DNA from: Anaerolineae bacterium
GTDB taxonomy: Bacteria; Chloroflexota; Anaerolineae; Aggregatilineales; Phototrophicaceae
Length of the DNA: 64,000 nucleotides
Assembly: GCA_022820665.1 (NCBI GenBank)
Contig: JAJEFB010000012.1
Location: 121,510-185,509, forward strand
Direction: 5' to 3'
Shown: positions 19,596-28,549 of the stretch, in pieces
Position numbering within the stretch: position 1 is the first letter of the stretch
How the letters are laid out: each line of letters begins with the position of its first letter
Position numbers and translations under genes: made by a program
The notes under the pieces: generated by a model
What the model saw: only the letters and a program-made list of their open reading frames with translations
Database searches by the model: none
What the model was told of the DNA's origin: nothing

Positions 19596-19783
19596 GGTGT
19601 ATATGGTCAAGCGGCTTCCGTACTTGTTTGTCTAACCTCGTTGCGCGCGGGAGGAGAAAGCACTTATATTGTTTGAGTCCGACATTCTTGGGAGTTTTTT
19701 CGCCGCCGCCGAGCGGTTTTAACTTTTAGCTGTTGCAGCGACAATAACGGCGCTGATTGCGCGCAGGAAAGCCATTTCCCATC

Positions 19784-20590
19784 ATGAGTCATTGGTCGAA
19801 TACGACGGCGTCGGCTAATCGCGCCCTCAAGTGGCGCAGCTACTGGAATCTGTTCCTCTCCCTGGTCAGCCGCGATATACGCGCGCGCTATCGCCGGACG
19901 ATCCTGGGTCCGCTTTGGGCCATCATTCCCGCCATCTTGACGACGGCGATCTTCAGTTTTTTGCACCGCGTGGTCGAGATTGATACCGAAGGCGCGCCCC
20001 ATCTGGTCTTTGTCTTTGCCGCCACCGTGCCCTGGACTTATTTTCAGACATCGGTCATTCGCATTCCCTTTGGCATCCTTGCCAATGGCACGCTTCTGCG
20101 CAAGATGGCTGTCCCGCGCTTCATTTTTCCGCTGGTCGTCCTGGCAACCACCTTCTTCGACTTTGTCATGTCGTCGATCGTGCTCTTCGTCGCCTTGCTG
20201 CTTTATCAGATGCCAATCACCCCGGCTTGGCTCTGGCTGCCGCTGCTGGTGGCGATGGTTAGCTTGCTGGCTTGGGGCGTCGGCATCGGCATCGCGGCTT
20301 TCACCGTCTACCGGCGCGATATGCTGCATGGCTTGCAGTATTTCATGCAAGTCTGGTTATTCCTGACGCCGGTGATCTATTCTTCCAAAGAACTGGCGAG
20401 CAACCTGCAAATTGTGTACCGGCTCAATCCCACGGTCGGCATCATCGATGGCTTCCGCAGAGTGTTGATCTTCGGGCAGCCGCCCGATCCCGAATCGCTT
20501 CTCATCAGTTTGCTCGTTACATTGGTGATTCTGCTGGTCGCCTTTCCGCTCTTCCAGGTCTTGTCACAGTACTTTGCCGATGTTCTGTAG
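19784..20590 (+). CDS. ABC-2 type polysaccharide export permease (Wzm/TagG-like)
   Basis: Membrane subunit of an O-antigen/teichoic-acid type exporter, 268 residues, six membrane segments. The N-terminus YWNLFLSLVSRDIRARYRRTILGPLWAIIPA is the classical start of this family; later LTPVIYSSKELASN and LNPTVGIIDGFRRVLIFG (near residues 195-225) match too. Start ATG 19784 is chosen over a TTG at 19757. It is followed 57 bases later by its ATPase. Confidence 0.9.
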   Translation: MSHWSNTTASANRALKWRSYWNLFLSLVSRDIRARYRRTILGPLWAIIPAILTTAIFSFLHRVVEIDTEGAPHLVFVFAATVPWTYFQTSVIRIPFGILANGTLLRKMAVPRFIFPLVVLATTFFDFVMSSIVLFVALLLYQMPITPAWLWLPLLVAMVSLLAWGVGIGIAAFTVYRRDMLHGLQYFMQVWLFLTPVIYSSKELASNLQIVYRLNPTVGIIDGFRRVLIFGQPPDPESLLISLLVTLVILLVAFPLFQVLSQYFADVL

Positions 20591-20647
20591 TGAAGGTCGG
20601 CCTCCGAGATGTCTTGTTCGCGCCTGACAGGCAAAGGATGAATCGAA

Positions 20648-21907
20648 ATGCCCAAAGATGTTGCCATACAGGTCGAAAATGTCTGGAAGCGTTACGGCTT
20701 GCCGCTGCGCCCGTACCTGCGCAGACAGTTCGATCAACTGGCGGGTCGGGGGGAAAACGGCTTCGCAGCCTACGGTCCCTGGGCTTTGCAAGACATCTCC
20801 TTCCAGGTCGAACAGGGCGAATCGCTGGGCATCGTCGGCAAAAACGGGGCGGGGAAGAGCACCTTGCTCAAGTTGCTGGCGGGCGTCAGTCCGGTCACGC
20901 ACGGGCGCGTCGAGATTAACGGTCGCCTCTTCCCGATGATCGAGTTGGCCGCTGGCATGCACCGTGACTTGACCGGCCGGGAGAATATCAAGCTGCTGGG
21001 CGCCATCATGGGTTTTACCGCGGCGCAAATGGACGCCAAGATGCCCGAAATCGAATCTTTCGCCGAGTTGGGAGAATGGCTGGACAAACCGGTCTACCAG
21101 TATTCCAGCGGCATGCAAGCCCGTCTCGGTTTCAGCGTCGCGGTCAATGTCGACGCCGATATCCTCTTGATTGACGAGGTGCTTTCCGTGGGAGATGTCA
21201 ACTTCCAGAAGAAATGCCTGACGCGCATGGACGAGCTCTCAAACAGCGGCGTGACCGTGATTTTTGTCACACACAATCCCTACAACATCGAGCGCATCTG
21301 CGACCGCGCCATTTACCTGCGCGAGGGGAGGGTCACCGCCGCCGGTTCCCCCAGCGATATCCTGACCGCCTACTTCCAGGGCGCCATCGACAAGTCCAAG
21401 GTCTTCGCCAGCGCCGAGGTCCCGGCCGCCGAACTGCGCGAAGGCACCGGCAGCTTCCGCGTCGCCGATATCACCATGCGCGATGCGAGCAGCGGCCGGG
21501 TCATCACCAGCTTCCATACCGGCGATTCCGTTCTGTTCAGCCTGAAGCTGAAGGTCCACGAGCCGACAAGCAATTATCGCTTTTCCCTGCGCATCCTCGA
21601 TCCCGCCGGAACGATCCTGAGCTTTGTTGACATACCCAGCGCCGAGCGCCCCAGCCTGGCGCTTCACCAAGATGCCACGCTGCAATGCCTGATCGAAAAT
21701 GTCAATTTGCTGCCGGGCGAATACTGGATCGACATCGTCGCCCGGGAAGTCGCCGGACCCGTGATCGATTCGATCTCTTTCGCGCTGTCCTTCCTGGTAA
21801 CGGGGGATAGCGAAGTCATGCAGCGGACGGAAAACCGCGGCATCGTTTATTTGCCCGCAGTCTGGCAGATTGCCGCGGCGGACAGCTCATCAGAAATTCA
21901 GCCGTAA
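20648..21907 (+). CDS. Polysaccharide export ABC ATPase with C-terminal carbohydrate-binding-like domain (Wzt-like)
   Basis: 419 residues. The N-terminal ABC domain has Walker [18 protein letters not shown] near residue 65, the signature YSSGMQARLGFSVAV typical of polysaccharide exporters, and Walker B ILLIDEVLSVGD. From about residue 260 a second domain of roughly 150 residues (beta-rich, SVLFSLKLKVHEPTSNYRF) corresponds to the Wzt C-terminal module that in some systems recognises the exported glycan's end group. AAGGAT upstream of the ATG supports the start. With 19784-20590 it forms a complete exporter. Confidence 0.9.
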   Translation: MPKDVAIQVENVWKRYGLPLRPYLRRQFDQLAGRGENGFAAYGPWALQDISFQVEQGESLGIVGKNGAGKSTLLKLLAGVSPVTHGRVEINGRLFPMIELAAGMHRDLTGRENIKLLGAIMGFTAAQMDAKMPEIESFAELGEWLDKPVYQYSSGMQARLGFSVAVNVDADILLIDEVLSVGDVNFQKKCLTRMDELSNSGVTVIFVTHNPYNIERICDRAIYLREGRVTAAGSPSDILTAYFQGAIDKSKVFASAEVPAAELREGTGSFRVADITMRDASSGRVITSFHTGDSVLFSLKLKVHEPTSNYRFSLRILDPAGTILSFVDIPSAERPSLALHQDATLQCLIENVNLLPGEYWIDIVAREVAGPVIDSISFALSFLVTGDSEVMQRTENRGIVYLPAVWQIAAADSSSEIQP

Positions 21908-21958
21908 TCTTCGGCAACTCACCTGCCCAGCGCGGACCAAGTCGATCTGGCCCCTGCT

Positions 21959-22039
21959 TCACTTTATAAAGAAAAGCAACAGGACAACGACGACGATCGC
22001 AAGCGCAACGTACCAAGGGATGACGTAAATCGGTTCCAT
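21959..22039 (-). CDS. Possible 26-residue single-pass membrane peptide
   Basis: ATG at 22037-22039, TGA at 21959-21961. The product starts MEPIYVIPWYVALA, continues as an unbroken Ile/Val/Leu/Phe segment and ends FIK. The composition is that of a small membrane protein, but only a weak purine stretch precedes the start. It lies alone between two plus-strand genes. Confidence 0.35.
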   Translation of the reverse strand: MEPIYVIPWYVALAIVVVVLLLFFIK

Positions 22040-22137
22040 CTGCTTCACCACACTTTTTCTTGCCGGAGCCTCTCTCTTCAGTCTAGCGGCGTCTGGGGGA
22101 CCGTCAACAATTTTTAATCCGGACTCCCGCACAAACT

Positions 22138-22166
22138 TTGCTCTGCCAGATCCATGCGGCTACAAT
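22138..22166 (+). promoter_or_regulatory. Promoter of the kinase gene at 22175
   Basis: TTGCTC (22138-22143), 17 bases, TACAAT (22161-22166). The -10 ends nine bases before ATG 22175, so a leaderless mRNA starting at or just before that ATG is likely, and the in-frame ATG at 22154 inside the promoter is not used. Confidence 0.5.
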
Positions 22167-22174
22167 CGCAAGTC

Positions 22175-23059
22175 ATGCAGTTTTCAATCCCGCAAGTACA
22201 GAAAGCCCTCGCCGCAGTCAAACCCGGCTGGGAATTGAAGGACACGCGGCAACTGAGTCCGCGCGTCGCTAAACTGGAGATAATCACAAATCGCGCCCGG
22301 CCACAATTGTTGATCCTGCTAGGTCACGGTCTCCGTGACCGTCGACGCAATCCCGATATCGCTCGTGATGAGTTCACATTGTTGAAGATCCTGTCAAGCG
22401 CCGGACTAGCCGTGCCGCGCCCCCTGCTTGTGGATACCAGCGCTGCGATCCCATTCCTGATTACCGAATTCGTCGATGGCGAAACCCGCTTCGCAGCGGC
22501 AGATCTTTCCACATATTGCTATCAGTTGGCGGGGATTTTGAGCAGTATCCACCGATTCAACATTGACCAACATGATCTTTCCTTCTTGCCTTCGCAGCAT
22601 GATCTGATTGATGGCAAACTCCCTGAAGAGACAGAAGGCGCCTATGGCATCCGCGCGGCCATAAACGCGGCCGCCTCAAGCCTTCAATTCAATGATGCCG
22701 TCCTGCTGCACGGTGATTTCTGGCTCGGCAATCTGCTTTGGCGCGCCGATCAACTGGCGGCGATCATCGACTGGGAGGATGCCATGCTTGGCGACCCGCT
22801 GGGGGACTTGGGCAAGAGTCGCCTGGAAATGCTTTGGGCGCTTGGCGAGGCTGCGGTGGACCTGTACACCGAGGCATACAAGGCGCGGAATCCCGGGCTG
22901 GATTACAGTTTTTTGCCCTTCTGGGATCTCTGGGGCGCGCTGCGATTGGCGCATTTCGCCAAGTGGTCGGCGGATAATGACGAGGTCGCGCGCATGGGGA
23001 CGCAGTATGAATGGTTCATAAAGCGGGCTCTCGCCGCGTTAGAGACCCTGAAGAAATGA
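22175..23059 (+). CDS. Aminoglycoside-phosphotransferase-family kinase
   Basis: Small-molecule kinase of the APH/choline-kinase fold. The Brenner-type catalytic motif is LLHGDFWLGNLLW (near residue 176-188, catalytic Asp and Asn) and the metal-binding motif is IIDWEDAMLGDPLGDLG (near 200). The substrate-recognition helices that follow include RLEMLWALG. Members phosphorylate aminoglycosides, macrolides, homoserine, fructosamine or other small alcohols/amines; nothing here distinguishes these. The start at 22175 is chosen from the overlapping promoter. It ends 20 bases inside the convergent menH gene. Confidence 0.8.
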   Translation: MQFSIPQVQKALAAVKPGWELKDTRQLSPRVAKLEIITNRARPQLLILLGHGLRDRRRNPDIARDEFTLLKILSSAGLAVPRPLLVDTSAAIPFLITEFVDGETRFAAADLSTYCYQLAGILSSIHRFNIDQHDLSFLPSQHDLIDGKLPEETEGAYGIRAAINAAASSLQFNDAVLLHGDFWLGNLLWRADQLAAIIDWEDAMLGDPLGDLGKSRLEMLWALGEAAVDLYTEAYKARNPGLDYSFLPFWDLWGALRLAHFAKWSADNDEVARMGTQYEWFIKRALAALETLKK

Positions 23060-23857
23060 TTTGACCCGCTCTTGAAATATCAGCGGCTGCTCGAGATGGA
23101 TATTGTGCCCGGCATTCGGAGTCACCCCCAAATCGGCGCGGGGCATCTGCCGAGCCATTCGCTGATTGATCGCGACGAACTTGCTGTCCTCTTCCCCGAC
23201 CAGCAGCAGCGCCGGCATCGTCACTTCTTTCAGGCGCGGCCACAGGTTGGGCTGAGCGCCGCTGCCCATGCCGCGCAAGCTATTGGCCAGTCCTGTGGCG
23301 CTGTTGCCCAAGCGCTGTTTCCGTTGCGCTGCCAGGATATCTTCGGACAACTTGCCCTGCGATTTCCAAAGCGGTAGTTTCTCCCAATAGTCGGCGAACC
23401 AGGCGATGCCCATCGTCTCGATACGTTCCGCCAAGGCTTCGTCTTGGCGACGGCGTTGCTCGCGCTCGACTTTGCCGGCCAATCCCGGCGAGGCGCTTTC
23501 CAGGATCAAGCTGCGGAAGCGCGCGGGATAGCGCCCTGCCAGGTGCAGCGCCAGCCGCCCGCCCATTGAGTAACCCAGCACATGACACTCTGGGATACGC
23601 AACTCGTCGAGCAGGGCTACGCTATCGCAGGAAACGCGCGCCATGTGATAATCGCGGACCTGTGTCGGTTTATCACTGGCGCCATGACCCAGGATATCGA
23701 CGGCAATGACCTGGTAGTCGCTATCCAATCCGGCTCGCAGGTCAGCCCAGGTGCTTTTGTCGCCGCCGAATCCATGCAAGAGCAGCAGCGCTTCGCCCTG
23801 CCCGCTGATTTCCAGGTCGTAATGATGACCGTTGACGTGCAACCCCCCGCTAGTCAT
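23039..23857 (-). CDS. menH: MenH-like alpha/beta hydrolase (SHCHC synthase)
   Basis: Last gene of the men operon; alpha/beta-hydrolase eliminating pyruvate from SEPHCHC to form SHCHC in menaquinone synthesis. Oxyanion strand LLLLHGFGGDKSTW near residue 25, nucleophile elbow HVLGYSMGGRLALHLAG near 95 (GxSxG), acid and His in LLVGEEDSKF and NAGHNIHLEQP. The ATG at 23855-23857 overlaps the menE stop by eight bases; a longer frame to 23971 only reads menE. Family-wide similarity to other hydrolases makes the position in the operon part of the evidence. Confidence 0.85.
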   Translation of the reverse strand: MTSGGLHVNGHHYDLEISGQGEALLLLHGFGGDKSTWADLRAGLDSDYQVIAVDILGHGASDKPTQVRDYHMARVSCDSVALLDELRIPECHVLGYSMGGRLALHLAGRYPARFRSLILESASPGLAGKVEREQRRRQDEALAERIETMGIAWFADYWEKLPLWKSQGKLSEDILAAQRKQRLGNSATGLANSLRGMGSGAQPNLWPRLKEVTMPALLLVGEEDSKFVAINQRMARQMPRADLGVTPNAGHNIHLEQPLIFQERVKSFLQGL

Positions 23858-25337
23858 TGAAGAGTTTACGCACTTCCCGCCGCAGTATCTTGCCCGACGA
23901 TGTGCGCGGGAAGGCGCTGATGAAACGGATCTCGCGCGGGATCTTGTACGAAGCCAGCTTGCCGCGGGCAAAAGCGAAAATCGCCTCTTCGGAAACGTCG
24001 CGCCCGTCCCTCAGTTGAATCGCCGCCGCGACCCTTTGTCCCCATTTGGCATCCGCCAGCCCGATAGCGACCGCTTCTTCGATGGCTGGATGCTCTCGCA
24101 GAGCCTTCTCCACTTCAGCCGGATAGATATTTTCGCCACCACTGACAATCAAGTCTTCGCGACGTTGCAGGACGACCAGATCGCCATCCTGATCGAGACT
24201 GCCGATATCGCCCGTATGCAACCAGCCAGCCCGCAGAGATCTTGCCGTGGCTGCCGAATCATTGTGGTAGCCGCGCATGACCTGGGGTCCTTTGACGATG
24301 ATTTCGCCCGGCTCGCCCGGCGCTGTGTCATCGCCGCGTTCGTCAACCACCCGCAATTCCGTGAACAGCAATGGCTTGCCGACGCTTTCCGGTTTGGTCC
24401 CCAACAGGTCGGGCGCCGCCGTCGCCACCTGCGATGCCGCCTCGCTCAATCCATAACTGGGGGTGACCGGGATACGCTCCTCGAGACAACGCGATACCAG
24501 CTCGACCGGCGTTGCCTCCCCGCCGAGCAATACCAGCCGGAGATGTGGATTCCACGGACGCGCCTTCGCATCCAGCAGGCGCGACAACATCGTCGGCGCC
24601 AGCGATACCAGCGAAATCGGCCGCTCGGCCAGCAGCTGATTCACCGCATCCACATCAAAACGCTTCATGGGCGGCAGTTCAACAGCTGTGCCGTATATCA
24701 ATGAGCGCAGAATGATGCTCAATCCGCCGACGTGATAAAGCGGCAAGACGCAGAGCCAGAGATCGTCGGGCAGGAGGCCCAATCGAAAAGCCGAGCCGAG
24801 CGCGCTCTGGAATATGTTCTTATATGTCAGAATCGCCGCTTTCGGCCGCCCGCTCGTGCCGGAAGTGTGAATGATTGCGAAGTCGCGGTTGAGGTCAATG
24901 CCCGCTGGCGCGTCCGCATCTTCCCTCGTCGTCAAATTGGCGGCGCCGGGAAAGACCAGAACAGCGTCAGCGACGGCGCGGGCAATCGCCTCGCCATCGC
25001 GCTCACAGATCAATAAACGACAGCCGCTGTTCCTAATCTGCCATTTGAGTTCCGCAGCGGTCAGGCGGATATTCAAAGGCGCGATCACAGCACCCAGGCG
25101 CATCAATGCCAGCAGGCTCAAAACCGCTGCCGGACCATTGCGCATGAACAGCGCTACATGATCGCCCACGCCGACATGACCGCGCTCCTTGATGAGTGCG
25201 GCTGTGGCCCGCGCCAGGCGATCCATATCGGCGAAGCTGTATGTTTCGTCTGCGACATGAAGGAAGGCTTTATGTGGCGTAGCGCTGACGCGCGCGCTCA
25301 GCCAATCGTTATTCGCGCCGGATTCGATATCAGCCAT
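23850..25337 (-). CDS. menE: o-Succinylbenzoate-CoA ligase
   Basis: AMP-forming ligase of 495 residues. P-loop-like HTSGTSGRPKAAILTYKN near residue 152, the A5 motif YGLSEAASQVA, hinge/A8 region GWLHTGDIGSLDQDGDLVVLQRREDLIVSGGENIYPAEVE and the catalytic Lys near the C-terminus in RTSSGKILRREV. It activates o-succinylbenzoate for ring closure by MenB. AGGA lies seven bases upstream of the ATG. Assignment to OSB rather than another acid follows from the flanking men genes. Confidence 0.9.
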   Translation of the reverse strand: MADIESGANNDWLSARVSATPHKAFLHVADETYSFADMDRLARATAALIKERGHVGVGDHVALFMRNGPAAVLSLLALMRLGAVIAPLNIRLTAAELKWQIRNSGCRLLICERDGEAIARAVADAVLVFPGAANLTTREDADAPAGIDLNRDFAIIHTSGTSGRPKAAILTYKNIFQSALGSAFRLGLLPDDLWLCVLPLYHVGGLSIILRSLIYGTAVELPPMKRFDVDAVNQLLAERPISLVSLAPTMLSRLLDAKARPWNPHLRLVLLGGEATPVELVSRCLEERIPVTPSYGLSEAASQVATAAPDLLGTKPESVGKPLLFTELRVVDERGDDTAPGEPGEIIVKGPQVMRGYHNDSAATARSLRAGWLHTGDIGSLDQDGDLVVLQRREDLIVSGGENIYPAEVEKALREHPAIEEAVAIGLADAKWGQRVAAAIQLRDGRDVSEEAIFAFARGKLASYKIPREIRFISAFPRTSSGKILRREVRKLFND

Positions 25338-25366
25338 AGGCTATCCTAGGTATCGGCGGAGTCTGC

Positions 25367-26254
25367 TCAGGCTCGGCGCGGGAACTTGCTGAAGTCCGGC
25401 TTGCGCCCTTCGAGGAAAGCGTTCTTGCCCTCGCTGCCCTCTTCGGTCATATAGAAGAGCATGGTGGCGTCGCCCGCCAGAACCTGCACGCCGGTCTGAC
25501 CGTCAAGCTCCGCGTTCAAACCGGCTTTGATGAAACGCAGCGCCAACGGGCTCTTGCTCAGTATTTCGCGCGACCACTCAAGCGCCTCCCGTTCCAACTC
25601 CGCCAGCGGCACGACAGTATTAACCATGCCCATTTCCAGGGCTTGCTCGGCGCTGTATTGGCGGCACAAGAACCAGATCTCGCGCGCTTTCTTCTGCCCC
25701 ACGTGCGCCGCCAGAAAGGACGAGCCGAAACCGGCGTCAAAGCTGCCGACGATGGGTCCGGTTTGGCCGTAGATCGCGTTATCGCTGGAAATAGTCAAAT
25801 CGCAGCAGACATGCAAGACGTGCCCGCCACCGATGGCGAAGCCCGGCACCACTGCGATCACCGGTTTGGGAATATTGCGGATATAACGCTGCAATTGCAA
25901 GACGTTGAGCCGCGGCACGCCATCGTCGCCGACATAGCCGGAGTGCCCGCGTACTTTTTGGTCGCCGCCGGCGCAAAATGACCAGATGCCGTCTTTGCTG
26001 CTGGGACCGTTGGCTGTGATCCACAAGACGCCGACTTCGCCGTCGTGCCAGGCATGCAGCAGGGCTTCGGTCATTTCGTCTATGGTCTCTGGTCGAAAGG
26101 CGTTGCGCAGGTTAGGGCGATCAAAGGCGATGCGCGCGATGCCCTCAGCTTTGTGATAAGTGATATCGTCGTAGCGCTTGACCTCCTCCCAATCCGCCAG
26201 GCGCATCAGATCCGCGGTCTTGATTTTTGCTTGCTCTTCCGCACTTGTTGTCAT
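25367..26254 (-). CDS. menB: 1,4-dihydroxy-2-naphthoyl-CoA synthase
   Basis: Crotonase-fold enzyme closing the second ring of menaquinone. Landmarks: [49 protein letters not shown] and the family-specific [18 protein letters not shown]. The start is decided by the Shine-Dalgarno AAGGAG (26262-26267): the ATG at 26254 is seven bases away, while one at 26260 is only one base away. The upstream open frame to 26479 is menD. Length 295 is usual. Confidence 0.93.
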   Translation of the reverse strand: MTTSAEEQAKIKTADLMRLADWEEVKRYDDITYHKAEGIARIAFDRPNLRNAFRPETIDEMTEALLHAWHDGEVGVLWITANGPSSKDGIWSFCAGGDQKVRGHSGYVGDDGVPRLNVLQLQRYIRNIPKPVIAVVPGFAIGGGHVLHVCCDLTISSDNAIYGQTGPIVGSFDAGFGSSFLAAHVGQKKAREIWFLCRQYSAEQALEMGMVNTVVPLAELEREALEWSREILSKSPLALRFIKAGLNAELDGQTGVQVLAGDATMLFYMTEEGSEGKNAFLEGRKPDFSKFPRRA

Positions 26255-26279
26255 CTGCATTCTCCTTACTGAATCGAAT

Positions 26280-28043
26280 TCATTCGCTTGAGTCCATTTC
26301 TTCGACCTCGGCGCGTATTGTCGCCATGATGTCTTCGCGCCGCCGCAGGTCATGCACGGCATCTGTGCGAACCTCAATGAGGGTCGACCCGCGCCCCTCC
26401 ACCGCCTCGCTGAAAGCCTCTCGAAATGCCGGGCGGTCATCGGCGCGCCGATACGCCAAACCATAGAGCCGCGCGGCATGAGAAAAATCCAAGCCGTGCG
26501 CTGTGATGAAATAATCGCTGAAGGCTGGCTCGAATCGTCGTATTGGCAGCCGATGGAAGATGCCCCCGCCCGCGTTGTTCAGCAAGACGATCGTCACCGG
26601 CACGCCATAGCGACTTATCGCCAACAAGCCATTCATGTCGTGGTAGAAGGTGATGTCGCCGACGATTGCTGCCAAAGGTCGGTCCCGATAGGCTGCGCCG
26701 ATGCCCAAAGCGGACGAGATGTTGCCGTCGATGCCAGAAGCGCCGCGGTTGGCAAAGGCGAGGATCAATCTATCGCCCGGCTTGCCAAATTGATCCAAAT
26801 GACGCACGGGCAAGCTGTTGCCGGCGAAGATCAGTCCGTCCGCCGGCATCAGGTCCACCACATCATAGACTGCCGCGCCATCGAAATAGTCTCCCGTTTC
26901 CATCTCTTTGTCGATGAGTTTCCAAGCGATCTTCTCGGCGCGGCTTATCCTGTCGCGGAAAGCGGTTTCCGTCGCTGGCGGGTCGTTCGCGTATGGCATT
27001 GGCGCTGCCGACAAAGGATCAAAATGAAGGAGATCTGTTATGCCGTGACTGTCGTCCGCCCATTCGCCGTCGCGGCTGCAATAGATGTGATGCTTCAAAT
27101 CCGCCTGCGCCACCAGGTCGCCCATCGCCTTGGACAAGGGTGGCGTACCAAAGCGAATCAGCACTTCGATTGACTCGAATTCGCAGGCGGCGGCGCTGAG
27201 GTAAGTTTCATAGGCGCCCAGCGGCTCGTAACGCTCGCCCGCCGCTAGTCCGATATTCCGCATGTTGGAGCTGTATTCCGCCAGAATGGGATAGCCGCTG
27301 ACGCGCGACGCGCGGACCGCCCAGCGAATCAGCGCCGCCGCATCGGCCGCACTGCGACAACTGCCGTGCCCAAAGTATATGATGCCCCTCTTCGCCCGGG
27401 TCTCGCCGCAAATCAGATCGTCAAGCGCGGAGGCGTCGGATCGCTTCTTCCTGAAGAAACGCGTTGCTGCGCCGCGATCAATTTTCATGATGTCGGCATC
27501 ATCGTGGCCGGGCTCGAAGGGCTTGCGGAAAGGCAGATTGATATGCACGACGCCCCCGGCCGTCTTAACCATCGCTCTGGCCGCCAGCGTCCGCAAGTTC
27601 CGCAAGGTCAGCGCTGGCGGATCCGCTTCCGGCAGCGGCGCGTCGACGAACCAGGCGGCGGCCTCGCCGTAGAGCTTGACCTGATCGATGGTCTGATTGG
27701 CGCCGCTGTGCCGTAGTTCCGGGGGGCGATCCGCGCTTAATATCAGCAGCGGGGTACGGGACTGCCGCGCCTCGATTATCGCCGGGAAAAAGTTGGCCGC
27801 CGCCGAACCCGATGTGCATACCAGAGCCGCAGGTTCATTACTTGCTGTCGCCAGCCCAAGCGCGAAGAAGGCGGCGCTTCGCTCATCCAGATGGGAGTAG
27901 ATGTCGATGGCGTCCCTATGCCGCGCGAAAGCCAGGATCAGCGGTGTATGCCGCGACCCGGGCAAAAAGCAGACCCGCTTCAAGCCCGCCGCCACCAGGG
28001 CATCAACAAAGATATTGGCGTATAGGGTGTTCGCGTTTGGCAT
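26280..28043 (-). CDS. menD: SEPHCHC synthase
   Basis: Thiamine-diphosphate enzyme of 587 residues joining isochorismate and 2-oxoglutarate. N-terminal block [33 protein letters not shown] with the catalytic Glu, [15 protein letters not shown], and C-terminal ThDP site [15 protein letters not shown]...[10 protein letters not shown]. No ribosome site is visible before the ATG: the sequence immediately upstream is the inverted repeat of the inserted GxxExxY cassette, which may have removed it. Confidence 0.93.
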   Translation of the reverse strand: MPNANTLYANIFVDALVAAGLKRVCFLPGSRHTPLILAFARHRDAIDIYSHLDERSAAFFALGLATASNEPAALVCTSGSAAANFFPAIIEARQSRTPLLILSADRPPELRHSGANQTIDQVKLYGEAAAWFVDAPLPEADPPALTLRNLRTLAARAMVKTAGGVVHINLPFRKPFEPGHDDADIMKIDRGAATRFFRKKRSDASALDDLICGETRAKRGIIYFGHGSCRSAADAAALIRWAVRASRVSGYPILAEYSSNMRNIGLAAGERYEPLGAYETYLSAAACEFESIEVLIRFGTPPLSKAMGDLVAQADLKHHIYCSRDGEWADDSHGITDLLHFDPLSAAPMPYANDPPATETAFRDRISRAEKIAWKLIDKEMETGDYFDGAAVYDVVDLMPADGLIFAGNSLPVRHLDQFGKPGDRLILAFANRGASGIDGNISSALGIGAAYRDRPLAAIVGDITFYHDMNGLLAISRYGVPVTIVLLNNAGGGIFHRLPIRRFEPAFSDYFITAHGLDFSHAARLYGLAYRRADDRPAFREAFSEAVEGRGSTLIEVRTDAVHDLRRREDIMATIRAEVEEMDSSE

Positions 28044-28054
28044 ATCTAGGCACT

Positions 28055-28095
28055 CAAAACTTAACCACCGAGGGCACCGAGAACACCGAGAAAAG
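28055..28095 (+). repeat. Left arm of an inverted repeat flanking the GxxExxY gene
   Basis: 41 bases, CAAAACTTAACCACCGAGGG then CACCGAG twice and AAAAG. The complement at 28499-28538 matches with about three differences, so the segment 28055-28538 has the form of an inverted-repeat-bounded cassette. Confidence 0.85.
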
Positions 28096-28096
28096 A

Positions 28097-28486
28097 CTAT
28101 ACACTGATGCGTCTGACTCCTTTTTTCAGTGTCAATACATTGAAGTTTATGAGCAATCCCGTCTTCACGTTTGCCAGCTTCAGGTATGCTATCAACTGTG
28201 CTTCGTGTATCGACGTTAGTTCCTTAACCGACTTTAGCTCAACCACCACTCTGTCTTCGACCAACAGGTCCAAAAACAGATCGCCGACAATCTCGTCCTT
28301 GTATTTGGCCGCAATCGGCTGTTGCTGCGCGTATCGAATATTTCGCTTGGTCAGTTCTACACAGAGCGCGTTTTCATAGATACGTTCCAATAATCCTGGT
28401 CCCATTTCCTTATGCACTTCAATGGCGGCGCCAATGATGTCATGTGTCAACCAGTCTTTTTCATATTTTCCAAGCTGATGAGTCAT
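28097..28486 (-). CDS. GxxExxY family protein
   Basis: 129-residue protein of the widespread GxxExxY family, a small PD-(D/E)XK-like fold with unknown role. The naming motif is GLLERIY near residue 32-38; downstream the nuclease-like core reads VGDLFLDLLVEDRVVVELKSVKEL (Asp, Glu-x-Lys) near 67-90, then HEAQLIAYLKLANVKTGLLINFN. All expected catalytic-type residues are present. It is transcribed with the men operon but is flanked by near-perfect inverted repeats, so it appears to be an inserted cassette between menF and menD rather than a menaquinone gene. Confidence 0.87.
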   Translation of the reverse strand: MTHQLGKYEKDWLTHDIIGAAIEVHKEMGPGLLERIYENALCVELTKRNIRYAQQQPIAAKYKDEIVGDLFLDLLVEDRVVVELKSVKELTSIHEAQLIAYLKLANVKTGLLINFNVLTLKKGVRRISV

Positions 28487-28498
28487 TTTCTTCGTTGC

Positions 28499-28538
28499 CT
28501 TTTCTCGGTGCTCTCGGTGTCCTCGGTGGTTAGTTTTG
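28499..28538 (-). repeat. Right arm of the inverted repeat flanking the GxxExxY gene
   Basis: Reverse complement of the 28055-28095 arm. A related TAACCACAAAGACAC unit continues to 28552 and supplies the TAA stop of menF. Confidence 0.85.
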
Positions 28539-28549
28539 TGTCTTTGTGG

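Noticed and set aside
23832..24704. 290-codon plus-strand open frame
   Set aside because: Antisense of menE; the minus strand carries the ligase motifs.
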